Positions 8,114-16,341 of a DNA stretch of 37,769 bases are shown one piece after another. Location: positions 1-37,769 of the forward strand of contig JAGBKI010000011.1 in NCBI GenBank assembly GCA_017933995.1, in the 5' to 3' direction. The notes below the pieces were generated by a model. That model did no database searches and was not told the origin of the DNA. It worked only from the letters and a program-made list of their open reading frames with translations. The position numbers and the translations under genes are program-made. Positions within the stretch are counted from its first letter, which is position 1, and each line of letters begins with the position of its first letter. This DNA comes from Bacteroidaceae bacterium (lineage in GTDB: Bacteria; Bacteroidota; Bacteroidia; Bacteroidales; Bacteroidaceae).

Positions 8114-8633
8114 TTTGGCTCAAAGAAATTTTCTGCAGCCCGTTCCAGATCATTCGGTTGTGGCTCTCATTTTTTTTATGTTCTTTTAAGATTTTTCTTC
8201 TTGGTTTTGAAAAAACATTTAATTTTGCACTTGATTTAGGAAAATCCACTTCGCCACCTGCCGCTGTGCTGGTGTGCGGAACTAACAATAACTTGATATA
8301 AACTGAAGCAACCCCACGCTGAGTTCTTCGCAAGCCGAAATCTCGCAAGTTTCCTTTCCTGCAAGAACGTAGTGGACTAAGCATTCTTCATCCTTGGCGG
8401 CGCGTTAGCGTCCGCCCGCAGCGGGTCGTTCCCGATGCGTGTCAATGTGGCAGGAAGTGCTGGCCCGTCGGGTCGGCGCAGTCCATCGTTTTTTCGGCGA
8501 GGGCTTTGTGTGGCCCAAAGGTTTGCGGCGGCCGACAGCGCGGGCGGCCCGGGGCTTCGTTGTGTCGAGCGAGACGAATCCAAAACCATCGGCGGGTGGG
8601 GCCGGCCCGGTGCATTTACATCTTAATCCCGTT
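8114..8633. other. Long leader/intergenic region before the SUMF1-domain gene
   Basis: The first part (8114-8230) is AT-rich and carries a promoter-like box; the second part (about 8395-8630) is GC-rich and open in more than one frame, which explains a longer reading frame beginning at 8439. The translated GC-rich part has no signal peptide or recognisable domain and ends right before a well-formed secreted-protein start at 8634. It may be a dispersed repeat or a long leader; nothing more can be supported. Confidence 0.4.
8205..8227 (+). promoter_or_regulatory. Candidate Bacteroidetes-type promoter
   Basis: The bases taattttg at 8220-8227 match the Bacteroidetes -7 consensus TAnnTTTG, and a ttttg occurs at 8205-8209 upstream, though closer than the usual -33 spacing. 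The region is AT-rich between GC-rich genes. If used, it would give the SUMF1-domain gene a leader of about 400 nt. Confidence 0.3.
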
Positions 8634-10283
8634 ATGAAAAGATTTCTTATGCCGCTGGCGGCGCTGCTCCTTGTTTTGCCGCTCGCCGCGCGCGACGGCG
8701 ACCAACTGACCCTCGAGGCCGGTACGGCCAATGTCTTTTGGACAATTCCGTCGGCCTATTTCGAGAGCGACTTTTCCCAGACCACGGTGGAGGGGAAGAC
8801 CTATGACGAATGGCTTGCCTCGCGTGGCGACGACTTTGTGCGCGACTGGCCGGAAGACAAAAGGAAAGTGGACGATTATTTCATAAACCGCTTCAATCGG
8901 AAGACCAAGAAAAAAAGCGGCTTGCACTTACAAAACGACAACCCGTCGGATGCCTACCATTTTGTGGTGCATCCGCTCGAGATGGATATGGGCAGCGTAG
9001 GCGGCGGTGTGGTTGCCACTGTCTTTTTGGGCGCTTTTGCCAAAAAAGCGGGCGGCTGCGTTATCAAGACGGGCTATGTGGACGTGACGGAAGCCGCCAC
9101 GGGGAAAATTGTCTGCCGTCTTTCGATTAAGGATGTGCGTGGTGACAATAGCATAAGCGTCACCAATATGCTGATGATGCTTTTTGAAGACTTGCGCAAC
9201 GAGATTATCGGTTTCTCTGAGCGTTTCGGCGACCAGCGCAAGCCCGAAATTATGGCCGACGGTGCGCTGGCGGCTCCCGCTGCCGTCCCCGCGCCTGCTG
9301 CGCAGCCCGCACAGGCTGCGCCCGTAGCGGCGCAGGCCGCTCCCGTAGCCGCAAAGCCCGCCCCGCTTTCGGTGAAGACGGCTGCGGCACCCTCTACGCC
9401 CGTACCCATCGAGCAGCAGGTCATTGTCAAACTGAAGAGCGGCGCGAGCATACAGGGAACGATGGTGCGTTTCGACCCGCTGGAGGAGATTGTGATGCTC
9501 GTCGGCGGCAATGAAACCACCATTCCGATGACCAAGGTGGAGAGCGTCGAGATGCTCAACTCGCCAGCCACGCCGCAACCCGCTGCGCGTCCTGCCGTGG
9601 CCGCGCAGCAGCCCGCGCGTACCCTCTCGAACACGCAGGTGTCGCTGGGCAGCCGCAAACTGCTCGTCACCGAAACGGCCACCTACCCCGAGCGCTTGGC
9701 CATTGAGGCCGGCGGCGAGGAAATCGTGATGGTGCTCGTCAAAGGAGGCCGCATGAACATGGGCTTCGACGGCAGCAACAGTCGCTCAATGAAGAGTGAA
9801 CCCGTCCACGAGGTCGAGGTGACATCCTTCTATATGAGCGAGGGCGCACTGACTTGCAAACAGGTGCGCGCCTTCACCTCCGACTACAAGAATTCGGGCG
9901 ACGAACCCGCGCTGATTCCCAACTGGAAGGCCGCCAACGCGCTTGCAGAAGCTATCGCGCAGGCCACCGGGCGAAAGTTCCGCCTGCCCACGGAGGCCGA
10001 GTGGGAGTATGCGGCCTGCAGCAACGAGCAGAACGACATCTTCCACGACATCGCTTCGCGCGACAAGGCTGCCATGGACTGGTGCTGGGACTATCACGAC
10101 GAGTTTCAGCGCACGGGCGGCGTCGTGACCGACCCTACGGGCCCCGTGCGTGGCGACGACCACGTGGTGCGTGCCTTCAACGCGCCCAAGGGTAAGTTCG
10201 ACCGCAGCAACAAGGTGTCCTTCGGCAAGACCGAACTGGGCTACGTGCGCCTCACCATCAAGGCCGCCGACCTTGTGAACTGA
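8634..10283 (+). CDS. Secreted protein with a C-terminal SUMF1/FGE-like domain
   Basis: A 549-residue exported protein. Residues 1-20 form a signal peptide (MKRFLMPLAALLLVLPLAAR). Residues 20-200 are an uncharacterised domain; residues about 210-260 are an Ala/Pro-rich linker; residues about 260-310 form a small beta-rich stretch (VIVKLKSGASIQGTMVRF) like an Sm or SH3-type barrel. Residues about 345-549 resemble the formylglycine-generating enzyme/SUMF1 fold, with the diagnostic FRLPTEAEWEYAA. The C-terminal part lacks the usual RGGSW block and the paired active-site cysteines of true FGE, so it is probably a non-catalytic structural or binding version. The start at 8634 was preferred over 8439 because it gives the signal peptide. 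Confidence 0.8.
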   Translation: MKRFLMPLAALLLVLPLAARDGDQLTLEAGTANVFWTIPSAYFESDFSQTTVEGKTYDEWLASRGDDFVRDWPEDKRKVDDYFINRFNRKTKKKSGLHLQNDNPSDAYHFVVHPLEMDMGSVGGGVVATVFLGAFAKKAGGCVIKTGYVDVTEAATGKIVCRLSIKDVRGDNSISVTNMLMMLFEDLRNEIIGFSERFGDQRKPEIMADGALAAPAAVPAPAAQPAQAAPVAAQAAPVAAKPAPLSVKTAAAPSTPVPIEQQVIVKLKSGASIQGTMVRFDPLEEIVMLVGGNETTIPMTKVESVEMLNSPATPQPAARPAVAAQQPARTLSNTQVSLGSRKLLVTETATYPERLAIEAGGEEIVMVLVKGGRMNMGFDGSNSRSMKSEPVHEVEVTSFYMSEGALTCKQVRAFTSDYKNSGDEPALIPNWKAANALAEAIAQATGRKFRLPTEAEWEYAACSNEQNDIFHDIASRDKAAMDWCWDYHDEFQRTGGVVTDPTGPVRGDDHVVRAFNAPKGKFDRSNKVSFGKTELGYVRLTIKAADLVN

Positions 10284-10339
10284 ACAAGCAACAGCGAATC
10301 CCAAACCCAACATTTTCCAACCCACTAAAACCAACAGCA

Positions 10340-10918
10340 ATGAAGACACGTTTCTTCGCACTGGCGCTTCTCTTCGCCGGTCTGACGCTCGGCGCGAGCG
10401 CGCAGAGCTACAAGTACCCCTCCTTCCACATGGGATTGCGAGGCGGCTTCTCCACCAACAGTTTCTCCGAAAACGGCAAGTCGCTTCTCTTCCCCCAAGG
10501 CGGTATCGCTGCCGACTTCCGCGTCGCCCCCATCCCCCTCTACTTCGAGACGGGTGCCTACTACATGAACAAGGGTGCCAAGGATTACGAGAAAGTTAGC
10601 TACAGTTATTATTCTCTCGTCCCCGAGAAGGAGGATGTCGATGACCACACGGTTTATGCCCCCGTGCTGCTCAGCTACCACCTCTACCTGAACGATAACA
10701 TGGCAGTACAGCCTTTCGCTGGTGCCACCGTGGGCTACGGTTTCGACAGCGAGGACGTCGAGGCCGCCATTCGCATCGGCTGCGGCTTCAACCTCGGTCG
10801 CCTCTATGCCAACCTGGGCTACGACATCGGCATGACAAAGCACGATGGCTGGCCTAAGAAGTACAAGAACAACACTTTCTTCATGACCATCGGCTTCAAT
10901 TGGGCCGGCGGACGCTAA
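10340..10918 (+). CDS. Small outer-membrane beta-barrel protein
   Basis: A 192-residue protein with a signal peptide (MKTRFFALALLFAGLTLGASAQ) and alternating hydrophobic/aromatic strands typical of an eight-stranded OMP_b-brl barrel (FHMGLRGGFSTNSF, LYFETGAYYMNKGAK, VQPFAGATVGYGF, LGRLYANLGYDIGM), ending in a strand with aromatic residues (FMTIGFNWAGGR). It follows the SUMF1-domain gene by 56 nt and may share its transcript. A strong hairpin terminator follows, separating it from the polyketide cluster. Function unknown. Confidence 0.85.
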   Translation: MKTRFFALALLFAGLTLGASAQSYKYPSFHMGLRGGFSTNSFSENGKSLLFPQGGIAADFRVAPIPLYFETGAYYMNKGAKDYEKVSYSYYSLVPEKEDVDDHTVYAPVLLSYHLYLNDNMAVQPFAGATVGYGFDSEDVEAAIRIGCGFNLGRLYANLGYDIGMTKHDGWPKKYKNNTFFMTIGFNWAGGR

Positions 10919-10939
10919 ACAAGGAACCCTGGACAGGGG

Positions 10940-10998
10940 AGGGGCACCCGCCGAAAACGCCACAGGCGGGTGTCCCTGCCTCTTTCCTCTTGGCTTTA
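10940..10998 (+). terminator. Rho-independent terminator after the beta-barrel gene
   Basis: The 13-nt arms 10940-10952 (aggggcacccgcc) and 10965-10977 (ggcgggtgtccct) pair along their whole length with one G-T pair and a 12-nt loop, followed by a pyrimidine-rich run (gcctctttcctcttgg). It begins 22 nt after the stop codon at 10918 and lies between the upstream pair of genes and the 26-gene cluster, so the cluster probably has its own promoter in 10978-11017, where ttta-tcca is repeated at 10995 and 11011. Confidence 0.65.
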
Positions 10999-11017
10999 TC
11001 CACACAACGGTTTATCC

Positions 11018-11749
11018 ATGAAGTATGCATTAGTGACTGGCGCGTCGAGAGGCATTGGGAAGTCCGTCGCCCTGCGCCTCGCCCGCGAAGGCTGGCCTGT
11101 GCTCATCAACTACTTGAGCAACCGCAGTGCCGCGCAGGAGGTGCTCGATGCTATTACCGCCGAAGGCGGCAAGGCCGAACTGCTGCCGTTCGACGTGGCC
11201 GACGGGTCGCAAGTGGAGGCTGCGCTCGACGGCTGGGAAACCGCCCATCCCGACGACTATGTGGGCGTGCTGGTCAACAACGCGGGCATAAGGCGAGACA
11301 ACGCGCTATTTATGATGTCGGACGGCGAGTGGGACGGGGTACTCTCGACCACGCTTGGCGGCTTCTTCTACATCACGCGGCGCATTCTCAAGCACATGCT
11401 TCCCCGCAAGCGCACGGGCAGAATCGTGAACGTCTCGTCATTGTCGGGCGTAAAAGGACTGGCTGGGCAAACCAACTACAGTGCCGCAAAAGCAGGACTT
11501 ATCGGCGCCACCAAAGCCTTGGCCTTGGAGGTGGCGGCGCGCGGTGTGACCGTGAACGCCGTCGCGCCGGGCTTTATAGAGACTGATATGACAAAAGAAC
11601 TACCCCGCGAACAGCTTTCCGCCCTCGTGCCAATGCAGCGCTTCGGCACGCCTGACGAGGTGGCCGGAACGGTGGCTTTCCTCGTTTCGGACGATGCGGC
11701 CTACATCACCGGCCAGGTTGTCGGTGTGAACGGCGGGCTGTACACGTAG
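11018..11749 (+). CDS. 3-oxoacyl-ACP reductase (FabG-like ketoreductase of the APE cluster)
   Basis: A 243-residue short-chain dehydrogenase that would reduce the beta-keto group after each chain extension, using NADPH. The Rossmann motif TGASRGIG is at residues 7-14, NNAG at 87-90, and the catalytic Ser141, Tyr154 and Lys158 are present (NVSSLSG, YSAAK). The Asn of the SDR tetrad is replaced (VLSTTLGGFF, Thr). The C-terminus has the usual VNGG. Start 11018 is chosen because the Rossmann motif begins right after it; an upstream ATG at 10970 overlaps the terminator hairpin. It is the first gene of the 26-gene run and corresponds in role to ApeQ of the Gram-negative APE pathway. It is the only ketoreductase in the cluster. 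Confidence 0.93.
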   Translation: MKYALVTGASRGIGKSVALRLAREGWPVLINYLSNRSAAQEVLDAITAEGGKAELLPFDVADGSQVEAALDGWETAHPDDYVGVLVNNAGIRRDNALFMMSDGEWDGVLSTTLGGFFYITRRILKHMLPRKRTGRIVNVSSLSGVKGLAGQTNYSAAKAGLIGATKALALEVAARGVTVNAVAPGFIETDMTKELPREQLSALVPMQRFGTPDEVAGTVAFLVSDDAAYITGQVVGVNGGLYT

Positions 11750-11785
11750 AAGCCTCGCGGACTGACTGAAAAAGAACACAAAGCA

Positions 11786-13015
11786 ATGCAAAAAAGAGTC
11801 GTGATAACGGGAGTGGGCATCTGGTCGTGCCTGGGAACCGACGTGGAAGCGGTGCGCGCGTCGCTCTATGCGGGCAAGTCCGGCATAGGGTTGCAGAAGG
11901 AGCGCCTGACGTACGGATACCGCTCCGGGCTGACGGGCATCGTGGAAGAGCCTGTTATTACAAAACAGATGCTCGACCGACACACCCGTGCTGGAATGCC
12001 CGAAGAAGCGCGCTACGCCTATATGGCCAGCCGCCAGGCCTTTGCGCAGGCGGGCGTCACGGACGAGTATCTCTGCAAGAACGAGGTGGGCTGTATCTTC
12101 GGCAACGACTCGTCGGCCAAGCCCGTCATAGAAGCGTCCAAAATCATGGACGAGAAGCACGACTCGGCGATGCTCGGCTACGGACTCATCTTCCAATCGA
12201 TGAACTCGACCGTGAATATGAACCTTAGCACAATATTCCACCTGCGCGGCGTGAACTTCACCATCAGCGCGGCCTGCGCCAGCGGCAGCCACAGCATAGG
12301 GCTGGGCTACATGCTCATACGCCAGGGTTTGCAGGAAATGGTGCTCTGCGGCGGGGCGCAGGAGACGAACCACTACTCGATGGCCTCGTTCGACGCGCTC
12401 GGCGCCTTCTCCGTCCGTATGGACGAGCCGACGAAGGCCAGCCGTCCGTTCGACCGCGACCGCGACGGTCTGATACCGAGCGGCGGCGCGGCGGCCTTGG
12501 TGCTGGAGGACTACGAACATGCCGTGAAGCGCGGCGCCACCATAGTGGCCGAGGTGGTGGGCTACGGCTTTTCCAGCAACGGCGGGGGCATTTCGGAACC
12601 CAGCGATGAGGGCAGCGTAATCGCGATGTCGCGCGCGCTGGCCGATGCCGGGGCACGGCTCGACGACATCGACTACATCAACGCTCACGCCACGTCCACC
12701 CACCAGGGCGACATGTACGAGGCCATTGCGCTGAACCGACTTTTCCACGGCCAGCGCGCTCTGATAAGCAGCACAAAGTCGATGACAGGACACGAGTGCT
12801 GGATGGCCGGGGCCAGCGAGGTGGTGTACAGTATCATCATGATGCAGCACAACTTCGTGGCGCCGAACATCAATTTCGAGAACCCCGACGAGCATTCCGA
12901 GAAGCTGCGCCTCGCCACGCGGACGGTCGATGTGGAAGTCAATACTGTGCTGAGCAACAGCTTCGGCTTCGGCGGCACCAACTCGGCGCTTGTGATAAAG
13001 AAACTGAAAGGTTAA
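11786..13015 (+). CDS. Beta-ketoacyl-ACP synthase (type II, FabF-like)
   Basis: A 409-residue ketosynthase with a complete catalytic set: Cys164 (SAACASGSHS), His301 (NAHATSTHQGD), Lys331 and His336 (STKSMTGHECW), and the C-terminal NSFGFGGTNSAL. It would catalyse decarboxylative condensation of malonyl-ACP in the cytoplasm. It starts 36 nt after the ketoreductase gene. Three ketosynthases are present in the cluster; which one pairs with the chain-length-factor-like protein and which one starts the chain cannot be settled from sequence, although 17058 is adjacent to the latter. NAHATSTHQGD instead of the more common NAHGTGT marks it as a separate ketosynthase branch. Confidence 0.93.
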   Translation: MQKRVVITGVGIWSCLGTDVEAVRASLYAGKSGIGLQKERLTYGYRSGLTGIVEEPVITKQMLDRHTRAGMPEEARYAYMASRQAFAQAGVTDEYLCKNEVGCIFGNDSSAKPVIEASKIMDEKHDSAMLGYGLIFQSMNSTVNMNLSTIFHLRGVNFTISAACASGSHSIGLGYMLIRQGLQEMVLCGGAQETNHYSMASFDALGAFSVRMDEPTKASRPFDRDRDGLIPSGGAAALVLEDYEHAVKRGATIVAEVVGYGFSSNGGGISEPSDEGSVIAMSRALADAGARLDDIDYINAHATSTHQGDMYEAIALNRLFHGQRALISSTKSMTGHECWMAGASEVVYSIIMMQHNFVAPNINFENPDEHSEKLRLATRTVDVEVNTVLSNSFGFGGTNSALVIKKLKG

Positions 13016-13034
13016 AAGATAAAGACTACGCACT

Positions 13035-13541
13035 ATGAAAAACATCGTATTGGCCGCCCTGCTGTGCTGCATAGCCACCTGCACCTGGGCGCAGGCCATC
13101 AAGAAGGACTCGCTCGCGGCCATAAAGCCCGGAACCCGCATCAACGTTGTGGTGGACTTCGCGGAAGCTGCCATCATGGGGATGGACGAAAAGGCTTTCG
13201 CCGCCTACGAGACGGACTGGAAAGCCGACAAGGGCACCGTGGTCGCCAACCTTGTGAACGGAATCAACAACAGGCTTGACGGTGTGCTGACCGTGGGCGA
13301 TTTCAGCGATTCCCCGTACACCTTAAAGGTAGACGTGAAGGACATCAGTGCGAAAAGCAAAATGGTGTGCGATGCGCGCCTGACCGGGCAGGACGGCAAG
13401 TTGTACTTATACGTGAAGCAGGTGAACGGTGGAAAGATTCCGCCGTTGCCGGGAACGAAACTGGCCCGAATTAAGTACTGGGCCACGTTTACCGGGCGCA
13501 GCCTGGGCAGCACCATCAGAAAACAGTATCTCAGCCAATAG
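13035..13541 (+). CDS. Secreted hypothetical protein in the APE cluster
   Basis: A 168-residue protein with a clear signal peptide (MKNIVLAALLCCIATCTWAQ) and no family I can name. The mature part alternates beta strands (INVVVDFAEAAI, YTLKVDVKDI, GKLYLYVKQVNGG). It has the same general order of elements as residues 20-200 of the SUMF1-domain protein at 8634: a strand, a segment with a D-W-x-x-D-K-like motif, a short helix with N-x-R-L or N-R-F, then a strand of the form Y-x-L/F-x-V. This suggests a shared domain, though only weakly. It is 19 nt after the ketosynthase gene and 11 nt before the methyltransferase gene, so it is co-transcribed; a role in envelope handling of the pigment is possible. 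Confidence 0.75.
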   Translation: MKNIVLAALLCCIATCTWAQAIKKDSLAAIKPGTRINVVVDFAEAAIMGMDEKAFAAYETDWKADKGTVVANLVNGINNRLDGVLTVGDFSDSPYTLKVDVKDISAKSKMVCDARLTGQDGKLYLYVKQVNGGKIPPLPGTKLARIKYWATFTGRSLGSTIRKQYLSQ

Positions 13542-13552
13542 CAACCGAAGCC

Positions 13553-14656
13553 ATGCACCTATCCACAGCATTACAAGAGAAGTACACCCGCGAAAGACTC
13601 ACGGCGCGCGAAGCCCAGCGGCTTGCGGAGTTTATCGCTTGGGGGCCAGTGGTGTTCCAAGCGTCACGGCTCATGGTGAAGTTTGGAATCCTGGACCTGC
13701 TGCGCGATTCCACAGACGGACTGACGCGCAAGGAGGTGTGCGACGCCACGGGGCTGGGCGACTACGCCGTGAAGTGTCTGCTGGAAGCCTCTTTGAGCAT
13801 CGGCACCGTGCTCGTCGATCCAGAGACGGAGCGTTACACGATATCCAAGACCGGCTGGTTCCTTCTCAACGATCCCGCCACGCGCGTCAATATGGACTTC
13901 ACTCACGACGTGAACTACTTGGGCTGGTTCGCTCTGGAAGAATCACTGAAAAGCGGCAAGCCCGAGGGACTAAAGCGCTTTGGCAACTGGCCGACGGTTT
14001 ACGAGGGCCTTTCACAACTGCCAGAGCAGGTGCAGAAAAGCTGGTTTGCCTTTGACCATTTTTACAGCGACTCGTCGTTTCCCGAGGCGTTGAGTATAAT
14101 CTTCGACGAGCGGCAGGTGCGTTCGCTCTACGACGTGGGCGGGAATACGGGCAAGTGGGCCTTGCAGTGCGTGGCCTATGACAAGGACGTGGAAGTCACC
14201 GTCCTTGACCTCCCGCAGCAGATAAGGATGATGCAAGAGCACATCAGGGACAAGGAAGGAGCGGCACGTATCAGCGGATACGGCATAGACCTCCTTGACA
14301 GCGCGGCGGCTTTCCCCCGACGCGCCGACGGGCCGGACGCCATCTGGATGAGCCAGTTCCTGGATTGTTTCAGCATGGAGCAGATTGTCGGCATCTTGAC
14401 GCGAGCCAAGGCCGCAATGGCCGACAATACACGTATATATATAATGGAGACCCTCTGGGACCGCCAGCGCTTTGAGCCGGCGGCGCTGTGTCTGACCATG
14501 ACAAGCCTCTATTTCACTGCAATCGCAAACGGGAACTCGAAGATGTATAACACCGAGGATATGGAGGCGTGCATCGGCGAGGCCGGTCTGGAGGTGGAGC
14601 GCATCTATGACAACCTGGGACAAGGGCACTCCATCATCGTGTGCAAGAAGAAATAA
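13553..14656 (+). CDS. SAM-dependent methyltransferase (O-methyltransferase type with winged-helix N-terminus)
   Basis: A 367-residue class I methyltransferase. Residues about 35-105 look like the dimerisation/winged-helix domain of plant-type O-methyltransferases (FGILDLLRD, LTRKEVCDATGL, YTISKTGWFLL). The SAM-binding motif I is DVGGNTGKW at 194-202, followed by the acidic post-motif VTVLDLP. The region that is usually H-x-W-x-D is replaced by WMSQFLDCFSMEQ. It probably methylates the aryl head group hydroxyl or another oxygen or carbon of the polyene; methylated aryl heads are known in aryl polyenes. The gene sits between the secreted protein and the first carrier protein gene. Confidence 0.88.
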   Translation: MHLSTALQEKYTRERLTAREAQRLAEFIAWGPVVFQASRLMVKFGILDLLRDSTDGLTRKEVCDATGLGDYAVKCLLEASLSIGTVLVDPETERYTISKTGWFLLNDPATRVNMDFTHDVNYLGWFALEESLKSGKPEGLKRFGNWPTVYEGLSQLPEQVQKSWFAFDHFYSDSSFPEALSIIFDERQVRSLYDVGGNTGKWALQCVAYDKDVEVTVLDLPQQIRMMQEHIRDKEGAARISGYGIDLLDSAAAFPRRADGPDAIWMSQFLDCFSMEQIVGILTRAKAAMADNTRIYIMETLWDRQRFEPAALCLTMTSLYFTAIANGNSKMYNTEDMEACIGEAGLEVERIYDNLGQGHSIIVCKKK

Positions 14657-14685
14657 TCCCCCTAATACAATTAAGCGTAAAGACC

Positions 14686-14937
14686 ATGACAAGAAAAGAA
14701 ATTGAAGAGAAAGTAAGAGCTTTCCTGACCGAGGACCTCGAAATAGAGGAGGACAAGATGGCCGATGATGCCAAACTGAAAGAAGACCTGGGCATCGATA
14801 GCCTGGACTTCGTGGACATCGTGGTAATCGTGGAAAAGACCTTCGGCTTCAAGATCAAGCCTGAAGAGATGACCGAGGTGCGCACCCTCGGCCAGTTCTG
14901 CGATTACATCGAAACGCAGGTGGGCGAAAAGGAGTAG
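14686..14937 (+). CDS. Acyl carrier protein 1
   Basis: An 83-residue carrier protein. The phosphopantetheine attachment site is Ser39 in LGIDSLDFVDIV, and the acidic helices typical of type II ACPs are present. It would carry the growing chain as a thioester. I took the ATG at 14686 rather than the one at 14641, because the latter overlaps the end of the methyltransferase gene and adds residues not typical of ACPs. It is one of three carriers in the cluster, which suggests separate starter and extension carriers. Confidence 0.93.
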   Translation: MTRKEIEEKVRAFLTEDLEIEEDKMADDAKLKEDLGIDSLDFVDIVVIVEKTFGFKIKPEEMTEVRTLGQFCDYIETQVGEKE

Positions 14938-14999
14938 CCCAAGCCCGCCGCGCGCTCCCCAAAAACCTGGCGGAAAGCACCTTAAAGAAACAGCCCCCA

Positions 15000-15902
15000 A
15001 TGCCGAAGCACGAAGATTGGAAAGGCAATACGGACGGTACGCCTTGGATGCACCGTGTCCTCATACGCCTGCTGCGCAGCGTGAACTTGCGCTGGGCTTA
15101 TGCCGTGATGGGCGTGTGCGTCGTGCCGCCCTACCTGCTGTTCTCGCGCAAGGGCTATCGGGCGATTTACCGTTACTTCCGCCGTCGGCACCTCATGGGT
15201 CGCTGGGAGGCTTTCCGACACACTTGTCTGAACCACTACCGTTTCGGGCAGGTAATCCTTGACCGCTTTGCGGCCTACGGTGGGCGGCAGTTCCATTTCG
15301 AGATTGACGGCAACGAGACTTTTCAGCACCTGCTGGGTAGCGAGGGTGGCTTTATAGTCCTGAGCTGCCACGTGGGTAACTATGAGCTGGCAGGCTATAC
15401 GTTCCGCTCGTCCGGGAAGCGCTACAACGCGCTTGTGTTTCCCAAGGAGGCGGCTGTGGTGATGAAGAACAGGCAGCGCCTGCTGTCAGGAAACAACATC
15501 CGCATGATTCCCGTGCGGGACGACATGGAGTACGTTTTCCAAGTGAGCAACGCCCTTGCGGACGGCGAGGTTGTGAGCGTTCCTTGCGACCGCTTGTTCG
15601 GCTCTCCGCGCTTTGTGGAGTGCGACGTGCTGGGCGGAAGGGCGCGGTTGCCGCTGGGGCCGTTTGCCATGGCCATACAGCGGGGTGTCCCGGCTGTGAG
15701 TGTTTTTGTGATGAAAGAAACGGTGTACAGTTACAAGGTCTTCGTGAGGCCATTGGAGCTTCAGTACGACGCTTCGGTCTTGCGACCGAGGGAAAAGGCC
15801 GCCGTCTTGGCACAGTGCTTCGCTGATGAACTTGGCAGGATTCTGGGCCAGTACAAAGAGCAGTGGTTTAACTATTACGACTTTTGGAACGATGAAAAAT
15901 AG
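15000..15902 (+). CDS. LpxL/HtrB-like acyltransferase
   Basis: A 300-residue acyltransferase of the LpxL/lysophospholipid acyltransferase superfamily, the type that transfers acyl chains from ACP to a lipid at the inner membrane. The catalytic H-x4-E motif is HVGNYE at 124-129. A hydrophobic N-terminal segment (about 35-48) may anchor it, and a second conserved block VSVPCDRLFG lies at about 193-202, where LpxL proteins have a D-Q-x-x-G-like stretch. In the cluster it could move the finished polyene from ACP to a lipid acceptor. Its stop codon overlaps the next start by 11 nt. It is one of four acyltransferase domains in this operon. Confidence 0.88.
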   Translation: MPKHEDWKGNTDGTPWMHRVLIRLLRSVNLRWAYAVMGVCVVPPYLLFSRKGYRAIYRYFRRRHLMGRWEAFRHTCLNHYRFGQVILDRFAAYGGRQFHFEIDGNETFQHLLGSEGGFIVLSCHVGNYELAGYTFRSSGKRYNALVFPKEAAVVMKNRQRLLSGNNIRMIPVRDDMEYVFQVSNALADGEVVSVPCDRLFGSPRFVECDVLGGRARLPLGPFAMAIQRGVPAVSVFVMKETVYSYKVFVRPLELQYDASVLRPREKAAVLAQCFADELGRILGQYKEQWFNYYDFWNDEK

Positions 15903-16335
15903 CGACTTCAGGGACGTGGACGTGCTGGACTTGCTTCCGCAGCAGCCACCGTTCGTGATGGTTGACAGGCTGGTCTTCCTGGACGGGAAGGTTACTGTCA
16001 CGGAGACGGACGTGCGCCCAGACAACCTTTTTATGGAGGACTACGGCCTGAACCCTTGCGGCTTGATTGAGAACATTGCCCAGACCTGCGCCGCGCGCAT
16101 GGGATACATCAACAAGTACGTCTATCGCGAAGGCGTGAAGCTCGGTTTCATCGGCGCCATCAAAGACCTCTGTGTTTTCCGCACGGTGCGTGCGGGGGAA
16201 CGGCTCACCACGCGTTTCGAGGTGTTGCAGGAGGTGATGCAGCTGACGCTCGGGCGGGCGGAGGTCAAGGTGGGTGACGAAATGGTGGTGACGGCGGAGA
16301 TAAAGATAGCTTTGAGCGACATCGATGCAAAATGA
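15892..16335 (+). CDS. Hotdog-fold dehydratase-like protein (ApeP-like)
   Basis: A 147-residue FabZ/FabA-related hotdog protein. The N-terminus has LLPQQPPFVMVDRL, matching the LLPHR-PFLLVD element of FabZ, and the central helix reads LNPCGLIENIAQTCAARMGY with the conserved Glu and Gln. The HFPG segment carrying the catalytic His of FabZ is not present; the aligned stretch is LFMEDYGLNPCG. This layout fits the ApeP-like branch found in APE clusters better than canonical FabZ. The start at 15892 overlaps the acyltransferase stop. Likely role: one half of a dehydratase pair with the 19290 product, or a ketide-binding partner. Confidence 0.82.
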   Translation: MKNSDFRDVDVLDLLPQQPPFVMVDRLVFLDGKVTVTETDVRPDNLFMEDYGLNPCGLIENIAQTCAARMGYINKYVYREGVKLGFIGAIKDLCVFRTVRAGERLTTRFEVLQEVMQLTLGRAEVKVGDEMVVTAEIKIALSDIDAK

Positions 16336-16341
16336 ACGCGA

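Noticed and set aside
8439-8633. N-terminal extension of the SUMF1-domain gene to an upstream start
   Set aside because: The extension has no signal peptide or family character, while the ATG at 8634 begins a normal signal peptide.
11600-13177. 525-codon minus-strand open frame opposite the first ketosynthase
   Set aside because: No recognisable domain and fully antisense to a ketosynthase with complete catalytic residues.
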